This document shows, piece after piece, positions 27,605-36,909 of a stretch of 57,278 bases of DNA. This stretch comes from CAZFHA01 sp964518595 (lineage in GTDB: Bacteria > Bacillota > Clostridia > Saccharofermentanales > Saccharofermentanaceae): contig CAZFHA010000024.1 in NCBI GenBank assembly GCA_964518595.1, positions 1-57,278 of the forward strand. Direction: 5' to 3'. Made by a program: the position numbers and the translations under genes. Under the pieces are notes generated by a model. That model was not told the origin of the DNA. It did not search any database and was given only the letters and a program-made list of their open reading frames with translations. Positions within the stretch are counted from its first letter, which is position 1, and each line of letters opens with the position of its first letter.

Positions 27605-28642
27605 ATGAAAAGAATTGCTGTATTACATTCTCAGGTTCCCTTTGTTAGAGGTGGCGCTGAACTACATGTTGAACAACTGGTTTTCAACCTAAAGCGACGT
27701 GGATATAAGACAGAGTTACTTCAATTGCCTTTTAAGTGGTATCCCGAGGAGGCACTAAATACAAGTATGCTTCAATGGCGTCTGATAAATTTTAAGACCT
27801 TTGACGCTGGTGATGTTGATGGTGTGATTGCAACAAAATTTCCCTCCTATGGAGCAAAACATCCCAACAAAGTTACTTGGATGACCCATCAATTTCGTCA
27901 GGTGTATGATTTGTATGATCATGAACACGGCGGTAATTTTTGGGAGAACGGGGAAGCAATAAAGAAAAATGTTACTCGTTTTGATAATCTGTGTTTGCCA
28001 GAATCAAAAGGGCTATATACTATCTCCCAGAATGTAACAGACCGGCTTTATAAATATAATGGCATTAAATCGGAAGTGCTTTACCATCCCCCGGCTCTTT
28101 CGGGTAAGTACTATACAGATAGTTACGAACCATATATTCTTTCAGTTGGCAGACTCGACCCTTTAAAGAGAATTGATTTATTAATCCATGCAGCTAAGCA
28201 AATTCCACAAAATATAAAAATTATGATTGCAGGCACGGGGCCACAGAAGAAGATACTTGAGGAGTTAGTGGAAAGTTTAGATCTGGCAGATAGAGTAAAA
28301 TTTTTAGGCTTTGTTAACGATGATGAGTTACTCCGCCTTTACGCTAATGCTGGAGTCGTTTACTTTTCGCCTGTCGATGAAGATTATGGCTATATTACCC
28401 TTGAAGCTTTTCTTTCAAAGAAACTAGTCATTACTTGCCATGATTCCGGAGGGGTGCTAGAGTTTGTAAAGCATAAAGAGAATGGTTATGTTTGTGAACC
28501 ATCACCTGAATCCATTGCAACAGCCATAACTCACGCCTTCAAAAGCAAATCAAGACTAACTGAAAAGGGGGAAGAAGGTTATAATTTAGTTAAAGACATA
28601 TCTTGGGATAATGTAATTGACCGATTGACGTTTGAAATTTAG
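27605..28642 (+). CDS. GT4-family glycosyltransferase
   Basis: This 345-residue GT-B enzyme has VPFVRGGAELHVEQL at the N-terminus (acceptor-side glycine loop), WMTHQFRQVYDL, VGRLDPLKRIDLLI with Arg and Lys donor contacts, IAGTGPQKK, and EX7E in EDYGYITLEAF. GGVLEFV and NGYVCEP follow as usual. It appears to be the active member of a tandem duplicate pair with the preceding gene. GGAAGGAAT lies before the ATG. The 104-base gap upstream has no clear gene. Confidence 0.86.
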   Translation: MKRIAVLHSQVPFVRGGAELHVEQLVFNLKRRGYKTELLQLPFKWYPEEALNTSMLQWRLINFKTFDAGDVDGVIATKFPSYGAKHPNKVTWMTHQFRQVYDLYDHEHGGNFWENGEAIKKNVTRFDNLCLPESKGLYTISQNVTDRLYKYNGIKSEVLYHPPALSGKYYTDSYEPYILSVGRLDPLKRIDLLIHAAKQIPQNIKIMIAGTGPQKKILEELVESLDLADRVKFLGFVNDDELLRLYANAGVVYFSPVDEDYGYITLEAFLSKKLVITCHDSGGVLEFVKHKENGYVCEPSPESIATAITHAFKSKSRLTEKGEEGYNLVKDISWDNVIDRLTFEI

Positions 28643-28716
28643 GTGGCTTGATGTTAGTATGTTCAGGTGCTTAGAGCACAAATGGATTGGTGAAGCTAAG
28701 GAGATGCGCGCCCCTG

Positions 28717-30924
28717 ATGAGTGAAGGTATGATTGAAGGTAATAGAGAAGAAATGACTCTCCGTCTAAAAAAGAGTCAATCATTTTGGGCAAAAGCCTTT
28801 ACAATTTCACCTTGCTATTATGTAGTAGGCCTGATTGTTCTATCATTTCTTGTCCGTAGTTTCCTTGGCATAAAATATGGTCAAATGTCAGTGTTCTATG
28901 ATGAGTTAATTCACTGGACTTCTGGGCGTAATTTGGCTCTAAATGGTAGTCTTCTAGTTCGAGGCTTTCCTAGATCCCAGAGTGACGTTCTTTATACTTT
29001 GCTTCTATCCCCGATACATCTATTTTTGGGAATTGAGCGTTCTTATCAGTTGGCAATAATTATCAACTCTGCGCTAATGGCTAGTAGCCTTTTGCCAATC
29101 TTCAAATTAGCTCGCCTATTCAAGCTAGATAAGGGTATGAGTTTGGTTATTTGTTTAGTGACAGCCGCCTTACCTGAATTTAGCTACAGTTCGTACATTG
29201 TTCAAGAGAATCTTTACCTACCTATAATGATGTGGTTTCTGTACTATGCTGCTAAGGTGTTGTTACACCTGGATGAAAATCAGGCGTTTATAAGGGATGC
29301 ACTTATAACCGCTTTTCTTCTTGTACCCTTGTTAGCAACTAAACAGCTGGCTTATTTTGTTTTTGTAGCTTGGATATTAATTTTAGCCTTTCATCTTCTA
29401 ATTAAAGAAAAGCCTAAAAAACCGATGGTTATAGTTATTATTATAACCATGGCAGTCTGCCTAGTAGCTTACCTGCTATTTAATCAAGGACTTAGAGCTT
29501 TGCAACAATATTCAGATTATAAAGCTATCGGTGGAGTGGGATTTTCCTTACAAAATGTATTAAAAAGTATTTTTGATTTAGCTTCGTGGCAACATTATTT
29601 ATATGCATTCTATAGCTATATTACCAAGACTGTTCTCGTAACAGGAGTAGTACCGTTATTATTTTGCATTGTATTTTTCCGACGATTGCCAAAGCCAGTT
29701 CAACGATTTTGCTTATTTATTTTGTGCCAAATGCTTTTGATAACAGGATATGTGGTCTTGATTTTTTACCGCAGAGAGAATTATGGAGAGGCAGAAATTC
29801 GTTTCCATTATCGATATCTTTTTTATTACTTACCTTCCATTTTAATTTTGTTTTTCTATACAGTAAAAATATTGGCTCAAACCAGTTGGCGTAAATGGGA
29901 AAAGATTGTTTTAGCTGCGCTATCATTATTGTTTGTTATAAGTATTTCTGGAAGTATTGGAAAAAATGGCAGTGGGTCGGTAATTGATTCACCTAGTTTT
30001 AATTTTTTTCAAAACCTAGAAGGCAATAGGATCATTATTGCAGTTAGTGTTGCGCTTTTTATTATTACTATTGGGATTCTGGTTTTCAGAAAAACTTACA
30101 AGCTATTCTTGGGTGTTTTTTTCACTAGCATTCTTGTTGTATTTTTATTAGGTAACATATACCAGTACGACTATAGCTCGGAGATAAAACAAAGAGAGGC
30201 ACCTACCATCCAGGATATGAAAAATATTGATTACTATTTGCGTACAAATGCAACAACAGATGATGAACCAGTTTTGTTTTTAGCCAACTATGAAACTGAG
30301 CTGTGCTTAGCTGAGTGTTATTTCAGGTATCCTTACTTCTATCTGGTATCTTCAGATATAGCCTTAACAGAGGCCTGGGATTTAGACGTAAGAAAGAGTA
30401 ACTTTATGCTTACTTCACAAGTGTTTTCTGCTCCTAAAAGCTTTCAATCTTTTGAATATATTGTAACGACTTTAGATATTTCAAGTGAATTTATTGGCTT
30501 TGAGAAAGTATTGGTGTCAGAAAAGATTTCTCTTTTCAAACGAATTAGAGATCTGCCGTCAAGGGTTTATATGGCTTCCATTAACCCTGCCTACAAAGAT
30601 AACTGGATAGTTCGTGGATCAAGTCTACTTTGTCCGGCCCCCCCCAACTTAGAACAAATAACATTTTCTTTTACGGCAAGTTCGCCATATGTAGGAGATC
30701 AAGAGGTTTCCTTTATTGACGATCTTGGAAATCTTCAAACAATCGAAGTGACAAATGAAGAAAAGACTTATATGATTACAGTACACAAAGAAGTGGGAGA
30801 TGGAAGTTTTAATGTTAATATTGTACCTGAAAAGACCTTTAAAGCCGATAATGGCGATCCTAGAGAATTAAGTTTTTTATTAAAAGACTTATCGATAAAT
30901 AATGAATCAGTTGGAGGAAACTAA
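28717..30924 (+). CDS. GT-C-type membrane glycosyltransferase-like protein
   Basis: This protein of about 735 residues has about 11-13 membrane helices, then an extracytoplasmic C-terminal domain of about 230 residues. After the first helix the loop reads VFYDELIHWTSGRNLALNG, an acidic motif typical of GT-C enzymes that use polyprenyl-phosphate sugars outside the membrane. The C-terminal domain is beta-rich by eye. The start is uncertain: ATG 28717, 28729 or 28753 are all in frame and none has an ideal ribosome site. A C8 run at 30638-30645 lies in the C-terminal domain. It may add a side-chain sugar delivered by a GtrB-type enzyme. Confidence 0.78.
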   Translation: MSEGMIEGNREEMTLRLKKSQSFWAKAFTISPCYYVVGLIVLSFLVRSFLGIKYGQMSVFYDELIHWTSGRNLALNGSLLVRGFPRSQSDVLYTLLLSPIHLFLGIERSYQLAIIINSALMASSLLPIFKLARLFKLDKGMSLVICLVTAALPEFSYSSYIVQENLYLPIMMWFLYYAAKVLLHLDENQAFIRDALITAFLLVPLLATKQLAYFVFVAWILILAFHLLIKEKPKKPMVIVIIITMAVCLVAYLLFNQGLRALQQYSDYKAIGGVGFSLQNVLKSIFDLASWQHYLYAFYSYITKTVLVTGVVPLLFCIVFFRRLPKPVQRFCLFILCQMLLITGYVVLIFYRRENYGEAEIRFHYRYLFYYLPSILILFFYTVKILAQTSWRKWEKIVLAALSLLFVISISGSIGKNGSGSVIDSPSFNFFQNLEGNRIIIAVSVALFIITIGILVFRKTYKLFLGVFFTSILVVFLLGNIYQYDYSSEIKQREAPTIQDMKNIDYYLRTNATTDDEPVLFLANYETELCLAECYFRYPYFYLVSSDIALTEAWDLDVRKSNFMLTSQVFSAPKSFQSFEYIVTTLDISSEFIGFEKVLVSEKISLFKRIRDLPSRVYMASINPAYKDNWIVRGSSLLCPAPPNLEQITFSFTASSPYVGDQEVSFIDDLGNLQTIEVTNEEKTYMITVHKEVGDGSFNVNIVPEKTFKADNGDPRELSFLLKDLSINNESVGGN

Positions 30925-30928
30925 AATT

Positions 30929-32365
30929 ATGTCATACACACTCTTTATAAATTTACCGTACAAATTTAACGTAAGCCGAGCCAGCCGTTGGCCGGAAAAA
31001 ACTAAATCTGGAACATTATATTACCCATATTGGTTGGCTTATTGTGCAGGTGTCTGTCAAGAAAAGGGGCTCGAAGTTGACCTAATTGATTGCATTGCTA
31101 AAAATACAAGTACAGAGAAACTTTTGGAAAAAATAGCCAAAAAAGTTCCTGACTATATTGTGGCAGAAGTTACTACATCAACTTTATTTGAAGACTATAT
31201 TGTGATCAAGCAAATTAAGGAGCGCTTTCCCTCTATTAAAATACTTATAGGAGGAACGCATGCTACGGCTCTTCCCGAAGAAGTCTTAAAGCAATGCCCA
31301 GAGATAGATGTTGTTCTCCGTCAGGAATATGACTTTACCGTTCCTGAGCTGATAGAGCAAGGCATGGCCAATCTGGCATCTGTTCTAGGAATCTCTTTTC
31401 GGCAAGATGATGGGGTTATTCATAATTCGAATCGGCACTATTTAGAGGAGCTAGATCAGCTTCCCTTTGTATCAAAGGTATATCAACAGTTCCTTGATCC
31501 TAATGATTATTTTTATGCCTTTGCTCAGAAACCCATGATTCAAATTTTTAGCTCTCGGGGCTGTCCTTTTCACTGTGATTTTTGTTCTTATCCCGAGACA
31601 ATGAGTGGCAGACAGTTTCGTAAACGTAGTGTCAAGAATTTTGTAGATGAGATTGAGCATATTTGTAAAAATATGCCGGAAATTAAAGAGATATTCATCG
31701 AAGATGATACCTTCACTGTGGATAAGCAGCGGGTATTAGATGTCTGTGCTGAAATTAAGGCCAGGGGGTTGAAACCCATTTGGTCATGTAATTCTAGAGT
31801 GGATGTGCCTTATGAAGTTTTAGCCGCTATGAAAGAGGCCGGCTGTAGGCTTTTAGTTGTAGGGTTTGAGTCCGGCTCACAAGCGGTGCTGGATACAATT
31901 AAAAAGGGCATAACTTTAGAAAAATCTCGGGCTTTTGCTGAGAATACGAAAAAACTAAAGCTGAAAGTTTTTGGTTGCTTTATGATCGGTCTCACAGGGG
32001 ACAGTTTAGATACAATTGAACAGACTTTCCGTTTTGCCAAAGAAGTTTATCCTGATATGGTGTTCTTTCAACAAGCGGTTCCTTTTCCTGGTACAGCCTT
32101 TTATCGTTGGGCGAAACAAAATGGTTATCTGATCACAGAAGACTATTCGCAGTGGCTGAATAAAGATGGTTATCTTCGCTGTCTAGTAAATTACCCTTAT
32201 GCTACGGCTGAGGAAATCGAAAAGATCCGTGATAAGTTAATGAGTCGTTATTACTTTTCTTTCACTTATATTTTTAAAACTTTTTTGTCAAACTTTTCTT
32301 GGTCGGAATTTAAGCGGGTGAGCAAGGCGGCTTGGACATATATTTGGTTTAGAATTAAGAAGTAG
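30929..32365 (+). CDS. B12-binding-type radical SAM protein
   Basis: This 478-residue protein has an N-terminal cobalamin-binding-like domain (about 1-150, with ILIGGTHATALPEE) and a radical SAM domain whose cluster motif is RGCPFHCDFC (Cys212, Cys216, Cys219). VVGFESGSQAVLD and FMIGLTGDS are typical of the BchE/PhpK-like group. No DxHxxG cobalt ligand motif is evident, as in many members. Possible jobs are C-methylation or another radical change of a sugar or lipid carrier. The ATG at 30929 is preceded by GGAGG; the first 22 bases of an earlier frame overlap the upstream gene. It is in the middle of the glycan operon, an unusual neighbour for this family. Confidence 0.82.
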   Translation: MSYTLFINLPYKFNVSRASRWPEKTKSGTLYYPYWLAYCAGVCQEKGLEVDLIDCIAKNTSTEKLLEKIAKKVPDYIVAEVTTSTLFEDYIVIKQIKERFPSIKILIGGTHATALPEEVLKQCPEIDVVLRQEYDFTVPELIEQGMANLASVLGISFRQDDGVIHNSNRHYLEELDQLPFVSKVYQQFLDPNDYFYAFAQKPMIQIFSSRGCPFHCDFCSYPETMSGRQFRKRSVKNFVDEIEHICKNMPEIKEIFIEDDTFTVDKQRVLDVCAEIKARGLKPIWSCNSRVDVPYEVLAAMKEAGCRLLVVGFESGSQAVLDTIKKGITLEKSRAFAENTKKLKLKVFGCFMIGLTGDSLDTIEQTFRFAKEVYPDMVFFQQAVPFPGTAFYRWAKQNGYLITEDYSQWLNKDGYLRCLVNYPYATAEEIEKIRDKLMSRYYFSFTYIFKTFLSNFSWSEFKRVSKAAWTYIWFRIKK

Positions 32366-32376
32366 GTGAGACTAAA

Positions 32377-33480
32377 ATGAAAACTGCTAATAAAAAGCGT
32401 GTAGGCATTATAAACCACTGGATGGTCAATAATTATGGTGCGTTACTATTGGCTTATGGACTAGAAAAAAAAATCGCTGACATGGGCTACGATGTGGAGT
32501 CGATAACTTATTTACCAGATGAGGTAAGACGGCCATGGAAATTATCAATCGCTAAGAAGATTGGTTTCATTACATACTTACTTCGTCTGGGCTATTTTTC
32601 GGTTTTTATTTTACCTAGGCAAAAAGGGTTCTCACATATGCGGAGAAGTATGAATACATCGAAACAAGAGTATTCAGACTCTACTATTTGCGAAATTGAC
32701 AAAGTTTATGACAAGGTGGTAATTGGTGGAGATCAGCTCTGGAATACAAAAGTTAACTATTACAACGAAAACAATTTTCTCCCCTTCATCCAGGATTCTT
32801 CCAAAAAAATTGTTTATGCTGCTAGTATTGCTCAAGAGACAGTTCGACCAGATATCCGAGAAGATTTTATCACCTATGCCAGATCTTTTTCGTATGTAAC
32901 CTCTAGAGAGAAGCACACCCAAAATTTGATTGAAGAATTAGCTGGTGTGCCAGCCCCTAGAGTTGCTGATCCCGCATTTTTATTAGATGCAGGGGCTTGG
33001 GCAGAGTTGGCTGAAAAGGATAGTAAGGCTCCAAGCAAGTTTGTTTTTGTTTATCAGGTTCAGTCTGACAAAGTTCTGATAAATTTTGCTAAGAATTTAG
33101 CACGGCAGATTGGTGCAAAAGTGATTTTTTGTCCTTTTCCCCTTAAGAAACAAATCGGTTGCAAGCGTAAACCGTACATTTCTCCTGAGCAATGGTTATG
33201 GTATGTACAACACGCTGAGTATGTTGTGACGGATGCTTTCCACGGAACCGTTTTTTCCATTATCTTTAATACCCCCTTCTTTGTAGAGATTTCAGAGTAC
33301 GGGAAAGATACTGCCTCCAGAATCACAAATATTCTTGAGGTATTCGGCTTGGAAGAGCGATTATTTTCCACAGAAAAGCTGCCAGTGCTCAAAGACATTG
33401 ATTATGCCAAAGTCAATAAAATCATTTCTCAAGAGCGTATAGAGGCAGTTGAGCATCTTAGACAGATGCTTGATACTTAA
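32377..33480 (+). CDS. Polysaccharide pyruvyl transferase family protein
   Basis: This 367-residue protein belongs to the PF04230-type family that adds pyruvyl ketals from PEP to sugars of wall polymers and exopolysaccharides. Visible signatures are HWMVNNYGALLLAYGLEK at the N-terminus, VVIGGDQLWN, YAASIAQ, SREKHTQNLI and VVTDAFHGTVFSIIF with the conserved His. Pyruvylated sugars in Gram-positive walls can anchor SLH-domain proteins, but no SLH protein is seen here. It starts 11 bases after the radical SAM gene. An A9 run at 32465-32473 falls near the start. Confidence 0.86.
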   Translation: MKTANKKRVGIINHWMVNNYGALLLAYGLEKKIADMGYDVESITYLPDEVRRPWKLSIAKKIGFITYLLRLGYFSVFILPRQKGFSHMRRSMNTSKQEYSDSTICEIDKVYDKVVIGGDQLWNTKVNYYNENNFLPFIQDSSKKIVYAASIAQETVRPDIREDFITYARSFSYVTSREKHTQNLIEELAGVPAPRVADPAFLLDAGAWAELAEKDSKAPSKFVFVYQVQSDKVLINFAKNLARQIGAKVIFCPFPLKKQIGCKRKPYISPEQWLWYVQHAEYVVTDAFHGTVFSIIFNTPFFVEISEYGKDTASRITNILEVFGLEERLFSTEKLPVLKDIDYAKVNKIISQERIEAVEHLRQMLDT

Positions 33481-33500
33481 ATAAGAATTAGTGAGTTAGT

Positions 33501-34718
33501 ATGAAAAAAGCAACTCTATGGTATTCTGTTGGCAGTATGTCTTTTGCCCTAACTTCTACTTTACTATTGTTAGTAGTAAGTAGGAGTTTGGGAGTAGATG
33601 AAGCAGGTGTTTTTGGCATTTCTTTTGCCACTGCACAGATCCTATATATTGTTGGTTTGTTTGGCATTAATTCCTTTCAAATGACCGACTATAAAGAAGT
33701 TTTTCATTTTGGTGATTACTTTTGGGCAAAAGTGGCAAGCAGCATCCTTATGGCTCTGGGAGGAGTGCTCGTTGTCCTCCTGCAGTCAGGAGATAAAAGC
33801 CAAACCCTTTGTACGTTGCTCTTAACTTTATACATGTTGGTAAATTCTTTTGCAGAACTTTACCATGCCCTTTTATTTCAAAAAAATGAATTGATGATGT
33901 CAGGCCAAGCTTTGCTCTTTCGGACAGCTATATCGATTATTTCTTTTGTTGTGGCTCTTTTGTTTTTTAAAAACATTATCTGGGCACTGATTCTTATGAA
34001 TGTTGTAAATATTCTAGTAACCTGGATTGTACTCATTAGACCAACGAAAAAGTTTACTGTTTGGAAATTTCGCTGGGAGCGGGGTATGCAACAGGTTATG
34101 AAAACTTGTTTGCCGATTTGTTTAAGTTTGTTTCTTATGACACTAATGGTAAACGCCTCAAAATTTGCGATCGATATGGTTTTTCATGATGATGCCATGC
34201 AAGGTTATTTCAACATCTTATTTATACCTCTGCAAGTTATTAATTTGCTCAGTAGCTTTATTTTTAGGCCACTGCTAAATAGATTTAGTCATTACGTTGA
34301 AGTTAGAGCGGTAAAACCTTTCAACAAGTTACTCTTTAGGCAAATAGGTATTATTAGCGGTTTTACTTTGCTGTGCTGTCTGGGATGTGTTCTCTTTGGC
34401 ATACCTGTATTAAGTTGGATATTCAATATTGATCTGAGTGGATTCTTACTTGAGCTTATTTTAACCATCATAGCTGGTGGAATATTGGCGCTTACTTCCT
34501 TGGCTTATTATCTGCTGATTATTTTTAGAGCACAGAAAATGATGCTGCTAGTCTACATGATTGGAACAATTATAGCCATCTTTTCAAGTATAATTATGAT
34601 AGGTTGGTGGGGGATTTTGGGCGCCGTACTTTCATTTATTCTTGCCTATACTACTTTGCTGCTGATTTTTGCTTTTATGCTTCTTAAATACTTGAAGGGA
34701 CTAAAGGAAAATGACTGA
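33501..34718 (+). CDS. Oligosaccharide flippase, Wzx/MOP-like
   Basis: This 405-residue protein has about 12 membrane helices. The N-terminal SVGSMSFALTSTLLLLVVSRSLG and the following GVFGISFATAQIL are typical of Wzx-type flippases of the MOP superfamily. It would translocate undecaprenyl-diphosphate-linked oligosaccharide. Its presence together with wzm/wzt is odd: most loci use one export route. It overlaps the following GT2 start by eight bases. Confidence 0.82.
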   Translation: MKKATLWYSVGSMSFALTSTLLLLVVSRSLGVDEAGVFGISFATAQILYIVGLFGINSFQMTDYKEVFHFGDYFWAKVASSILMALGGVLVVLLQSGDKSQTLCTLLLTLYMLVNSFAELYHALLFQKNELMMSGQALLFRTAISIISFVVALLFFKNIIWALILMNVVNILVTWIVLIRPTKKFTVWKFRWERGMQQVMKTCLPICLSLFLMTLMVNASKFAIDMVFHDDAMQGYFNILFIPLQVINLLSSFIFRPLLNRFSHYVEVRAVKPFNKLLFRQIGIISGFTLLCCLGCVLFGIPVLSWIFNIDLSGFLLELILTIIAGGILALTSLAYYLLIIFRAQKMMLLVYMIGTIIAIFSSIIMIGWWGILGAVLSFILAYTTLLLIFAFMLLKYLKGLKEND

Positions 34719-35739
34719 TATTACAGTTGTAGTAACAACATACAATTTAATTCGCTGTATTGACAAAGTGTTTTTAGATCTTTCCAACCAGAGCTATACT
34801 CAATTTGATATTCTATTTGTAGATGACTGCTCTACAGATGGAACAAGGAATCTGATTGAAGACTTTCAAAAAAAAGCCCCCGAGCGTATCAAAGCAATCT
34901 TTGCCGACAGGAATTCTGGCTCTCCAGCCATAAGTCGAAATCGCGCATTGAATAGCGGTTTGATTACTGGTGATTATGTTGTGTTTTTAGATGGGGATGA
35001 TAGGATTGAACCGACTTTTTTGGAAAAACTTAAAGGAGCAATAGAACGTGAAGGTGCGGATATTGCTGTTTGCGCCTATGATCGAATAGAGGCATCGACT
35101 AACTCATCTTTAGGTAAAGAAATGCTGAATATGCCTCGAACTGTAAATTTTCCAACGGAGTATGACAAAGTACCCTTTATCAATACATCTCTTTGGAATA
35201 AGCTTATTCGTGTTTCTTGCATAGAGGATATTCGCCTACCTAATTTTAAAGTTGGTGAAGACTTATGCTTCTTATTAGCAATATATAAGAATGTGCATAG
35301 CGTTGCCTTTGTTAATGAGATTCTCATCCATTACTATGTATACAATCATTCTGTCATTGCCAAAACAGATATTGATACTGTATATAGCTTTGCCGAAAAT
35401 TTGGTACAGGTGCGTTCGACTAGCACCGATATCCGCTATACCCATGCCATTCAATTGATTGCCTTCTTACACATTGGACTTTCTATGCTGCTTCGCATTA
35501 GCGCCAATAAAGACGCCAGCAAGCGGAATTTTTTGCGCTGGCAAAGAAAGTATTTTTCTGTAAACTTTCAAAATTTTAAAGGAAATAAGCAAATGAGTTA
35601 TAGAGTCTTATCTACAGGCGGGTTTAAAGGTATAGCAATCTGGGTGTGTAAGATGCTATACTTAGTCGGATGCCTACGATTATACCTAATAGGTTATAAT
35701 TTTTTGCGCAGATTATGCAGGGTAGAATTTAAGTTCTAA
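34711..35739 (+). CDS. GT2-family glycosyltransferase
   Basis: This 342-residue GT-A enzyme has VVVTTYNLIRCIDKV at the N-terminus, the nucleotide-binding DDCSTDGT, the metal-binding DGDD (in FLDGDDRIEP) and a WNKLIR segment of the WcaA/SpsA group. It would add one sugar on the cytoplasmic face. The start lies inside the flippase 3' end, so the two are coupled. Specificity is unknown. Confidence 0.86.
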   Translation: MTDITVVVTTYNLIRCIDKVFLDLSNQSYTQFDILFVDDCSTDGTRNLIEDFQKKAPERIKAIFADRNSGSPAISRNRALNSGLITGDYVVFLDGDDRIEPTFLEKLKGAIEREGADIAVCAYDRIEASTNSSLGKEMLNMPRTVNFPTEYDKVPFINTSLWNKLIRVSCIEDIRLPNFKVGEDLCFLLAIYKNVHSVAFVNEILIHYYVYNHSVIAKTDIDTVYSFAENLVQVRSTSTDIRYTHAIQLIAFLHIGLSMLLRISANKDASKRNFLRWQRKYFSVNFQNFKGNKQMSYRVLSTGGFKGIAIWVCKMLYLVGCLRLYLIGYNFLRRLCRVEFKF

Positions 35740-35756
35740 GGTTTGAAGGAGGATGT

Positions 35757-36455
35757 ATGAATTTATTAATTATTATTCCTGCTTACAACGAAGCTGAAAA
35801 TATTAGTAAAGTCGTTGATAATTTAATCCACAATTACCCAAAGTGGGATTATATAGTTGTAAATGATGGCTCAAAAGACAACACCTACGATATCTGTAAA
35901 GATAATCACTATCACTGTCTTAATTTGCCAGTAAATATTGGTCTGGCAGGTGCTGTACAGGCGGGGATGAAATATGCGGCTATCAATAATTATGATGCGG
36001 CCATTCAATTTGATGGGGACGGTCAGCATGATCCGCAGTATATTGAGACCTTGTGCAGAACTATGGAGGAGCAAAAGGCGGATATTGTTATTGGCTCTCG
36101 CTTTAAGGATATCCCTTGTAAACGTTCAATGCGAATGCTAGGGAGTAGGATCATTAAATTCTTGATTCGCCTAACTACTGGAAAGACTATCACTGATCCT
36201 ACCTCAGGTATGCGTCTGTTTAGCCGTAGTCTGATCCGTGAGTGTGCTTGGAATATGAATTATAGACCTGAACCTGATACCCTTGCCTACCTCATTAAAC
36301 GTGGGGCAAAAATTGTTGAAGTACAAGTAGAGATGAATGATCGACTGGCTGGTGAAAGTTATTTGAATCCCACCAGAGCAATTAAATACATGATTGATGT
36401 ATGTATTTCGATTTTATTTATTCAGTGGTTCAGAAAGAAGGAAAAGATTGTATGA
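35757..36455 (+). CDS. GT2-family glycosyltransferase, DPM1-like
   Basis: This 232-residue GT-A protein has IIIPAYNEAENI, VVNDGSKDNT and the DxD motif in FDGDGQHDP, then DIVIGSRF and a TDPTSGMRLF segment. This is the pattern of dolichyl/polyprenyl-phosphate hexose synthases. The pair GT2 plus DUF2304, with overlapping stop and start codons as here, is widespread in polysaccharide loci. It may make a polyprenyl-phosphate sugar used by a GT-C enzyme of this cluster. A GGAGG lies upstream. Confidence 0.86.
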   Translation: MNLLIIIPAYNEAENISKVVDNLIHNYPKWDYIVVNDGSKDNTYDICKDNHYHCLNLPVNIGLAGAVQAGMKYAAINNYDAAIQFDGDGQHDPQYIETLCRTMEEQKADIVIGSRFKDIPCKRSMRMLGSRIIKFLIRLTTGKTITDPTSGMRLFSRSLIRECAWNMNYRPEPDTLAYLIKRGAKIVEVQVEMNDRLAGESYLNPTRAIKYMIDVCISILFIQWFRKKEKIV

Positions 36456-36853
36456 TAGAGTATTGGCCTATTTTAATCATTTCTTGTTGTTTTACACTTT
36501 TCTATGTTATTAGAAAAATCAGAAAATCCCAAATGCAGATTGAGGACACCGTGTTCTGGATTGCATTGACAATTTTTTTGCTTATTTTAGGTATTGTACC
36601 GCAAATATCTAGTTGGTTGGCTAGACTGCTTGGTTTTGAAAGCCCTTCTAACATGATTTTCTTGCTGGTAATTTTCTTACTGCTAATTAAGTTGTTTGCT
36701 CAATCCGTTCAGCTTTCTCAACTTGAAAGTAAGGTAAAAGAGCTTACACAAAAGATCGCTCTGAAAAATTTTGATGTAGATAAAGAACTAGAGAATCGGC
36801 CTGATTTTAGTGTAAGACAGGAGGGAGAAAAAGCTTCTAACCACGAGGGGTGA
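36452..36853 (+). CDS. DUF2304 small membrane protein
   Basis: This 133-residue protein has three predicted helices: WPILIISCCFTLFYVI, then TVFWIALTIFLLILGIV, then NMIFLLVIFLLLIKLFA. A C-terminal coiled coil follows (SQLESKVKELTQKIAL). Length and plan match DUF2304 proteins, which accompany polyprenyl-phosphate GT2 enzymes. The ATG at 36452 overlaps the GT2 stop in an ATGA; an earlier start would run through the GT2 end. The last codons form the left arm of a terminator hairpin. Confidence 0.83.
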   Translation: MIEYWPILIISCCFTLFYVIRKIRKSQMQIEDTVFWIALTIFLLILGIVPQISSWLARLLGFESPSNMIFLLVIFLLLIKLFAQSVQLSQLESKVKELTQKIALKNFDVDKELENRPDFSVRQEGEKASNHEG

Positions 36854-36866
36854 CCAGAAGCTTTTT
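36828..36866 (+). terminator. Intrinsic terminator of the large glycan operon
   Basis: AAAAAGCTTCT (36828-36838) pairs perfectly with AGAAGCTTTTT (36856-36866) around a 17-base loop that can itself form CAC/GTG pairs. The stem ends in a T-run. It overlaps the end of the DUF2304 gene and separates the operon from the promoter at 36910. Confidence 0.82.
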
Positions 36867-36909
36867 ACTTCCACCGAAACTCACAAAGGATTTGATTTTC
36901 ATTTTTCCC

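Noticed and set aside
32465..32473. A9 run in the pyruvyltransferase gene as a phase-variable tract
   Set aside because: A-runs of this size are common in AT-leaning coding DNA, so it carries little weight alone.
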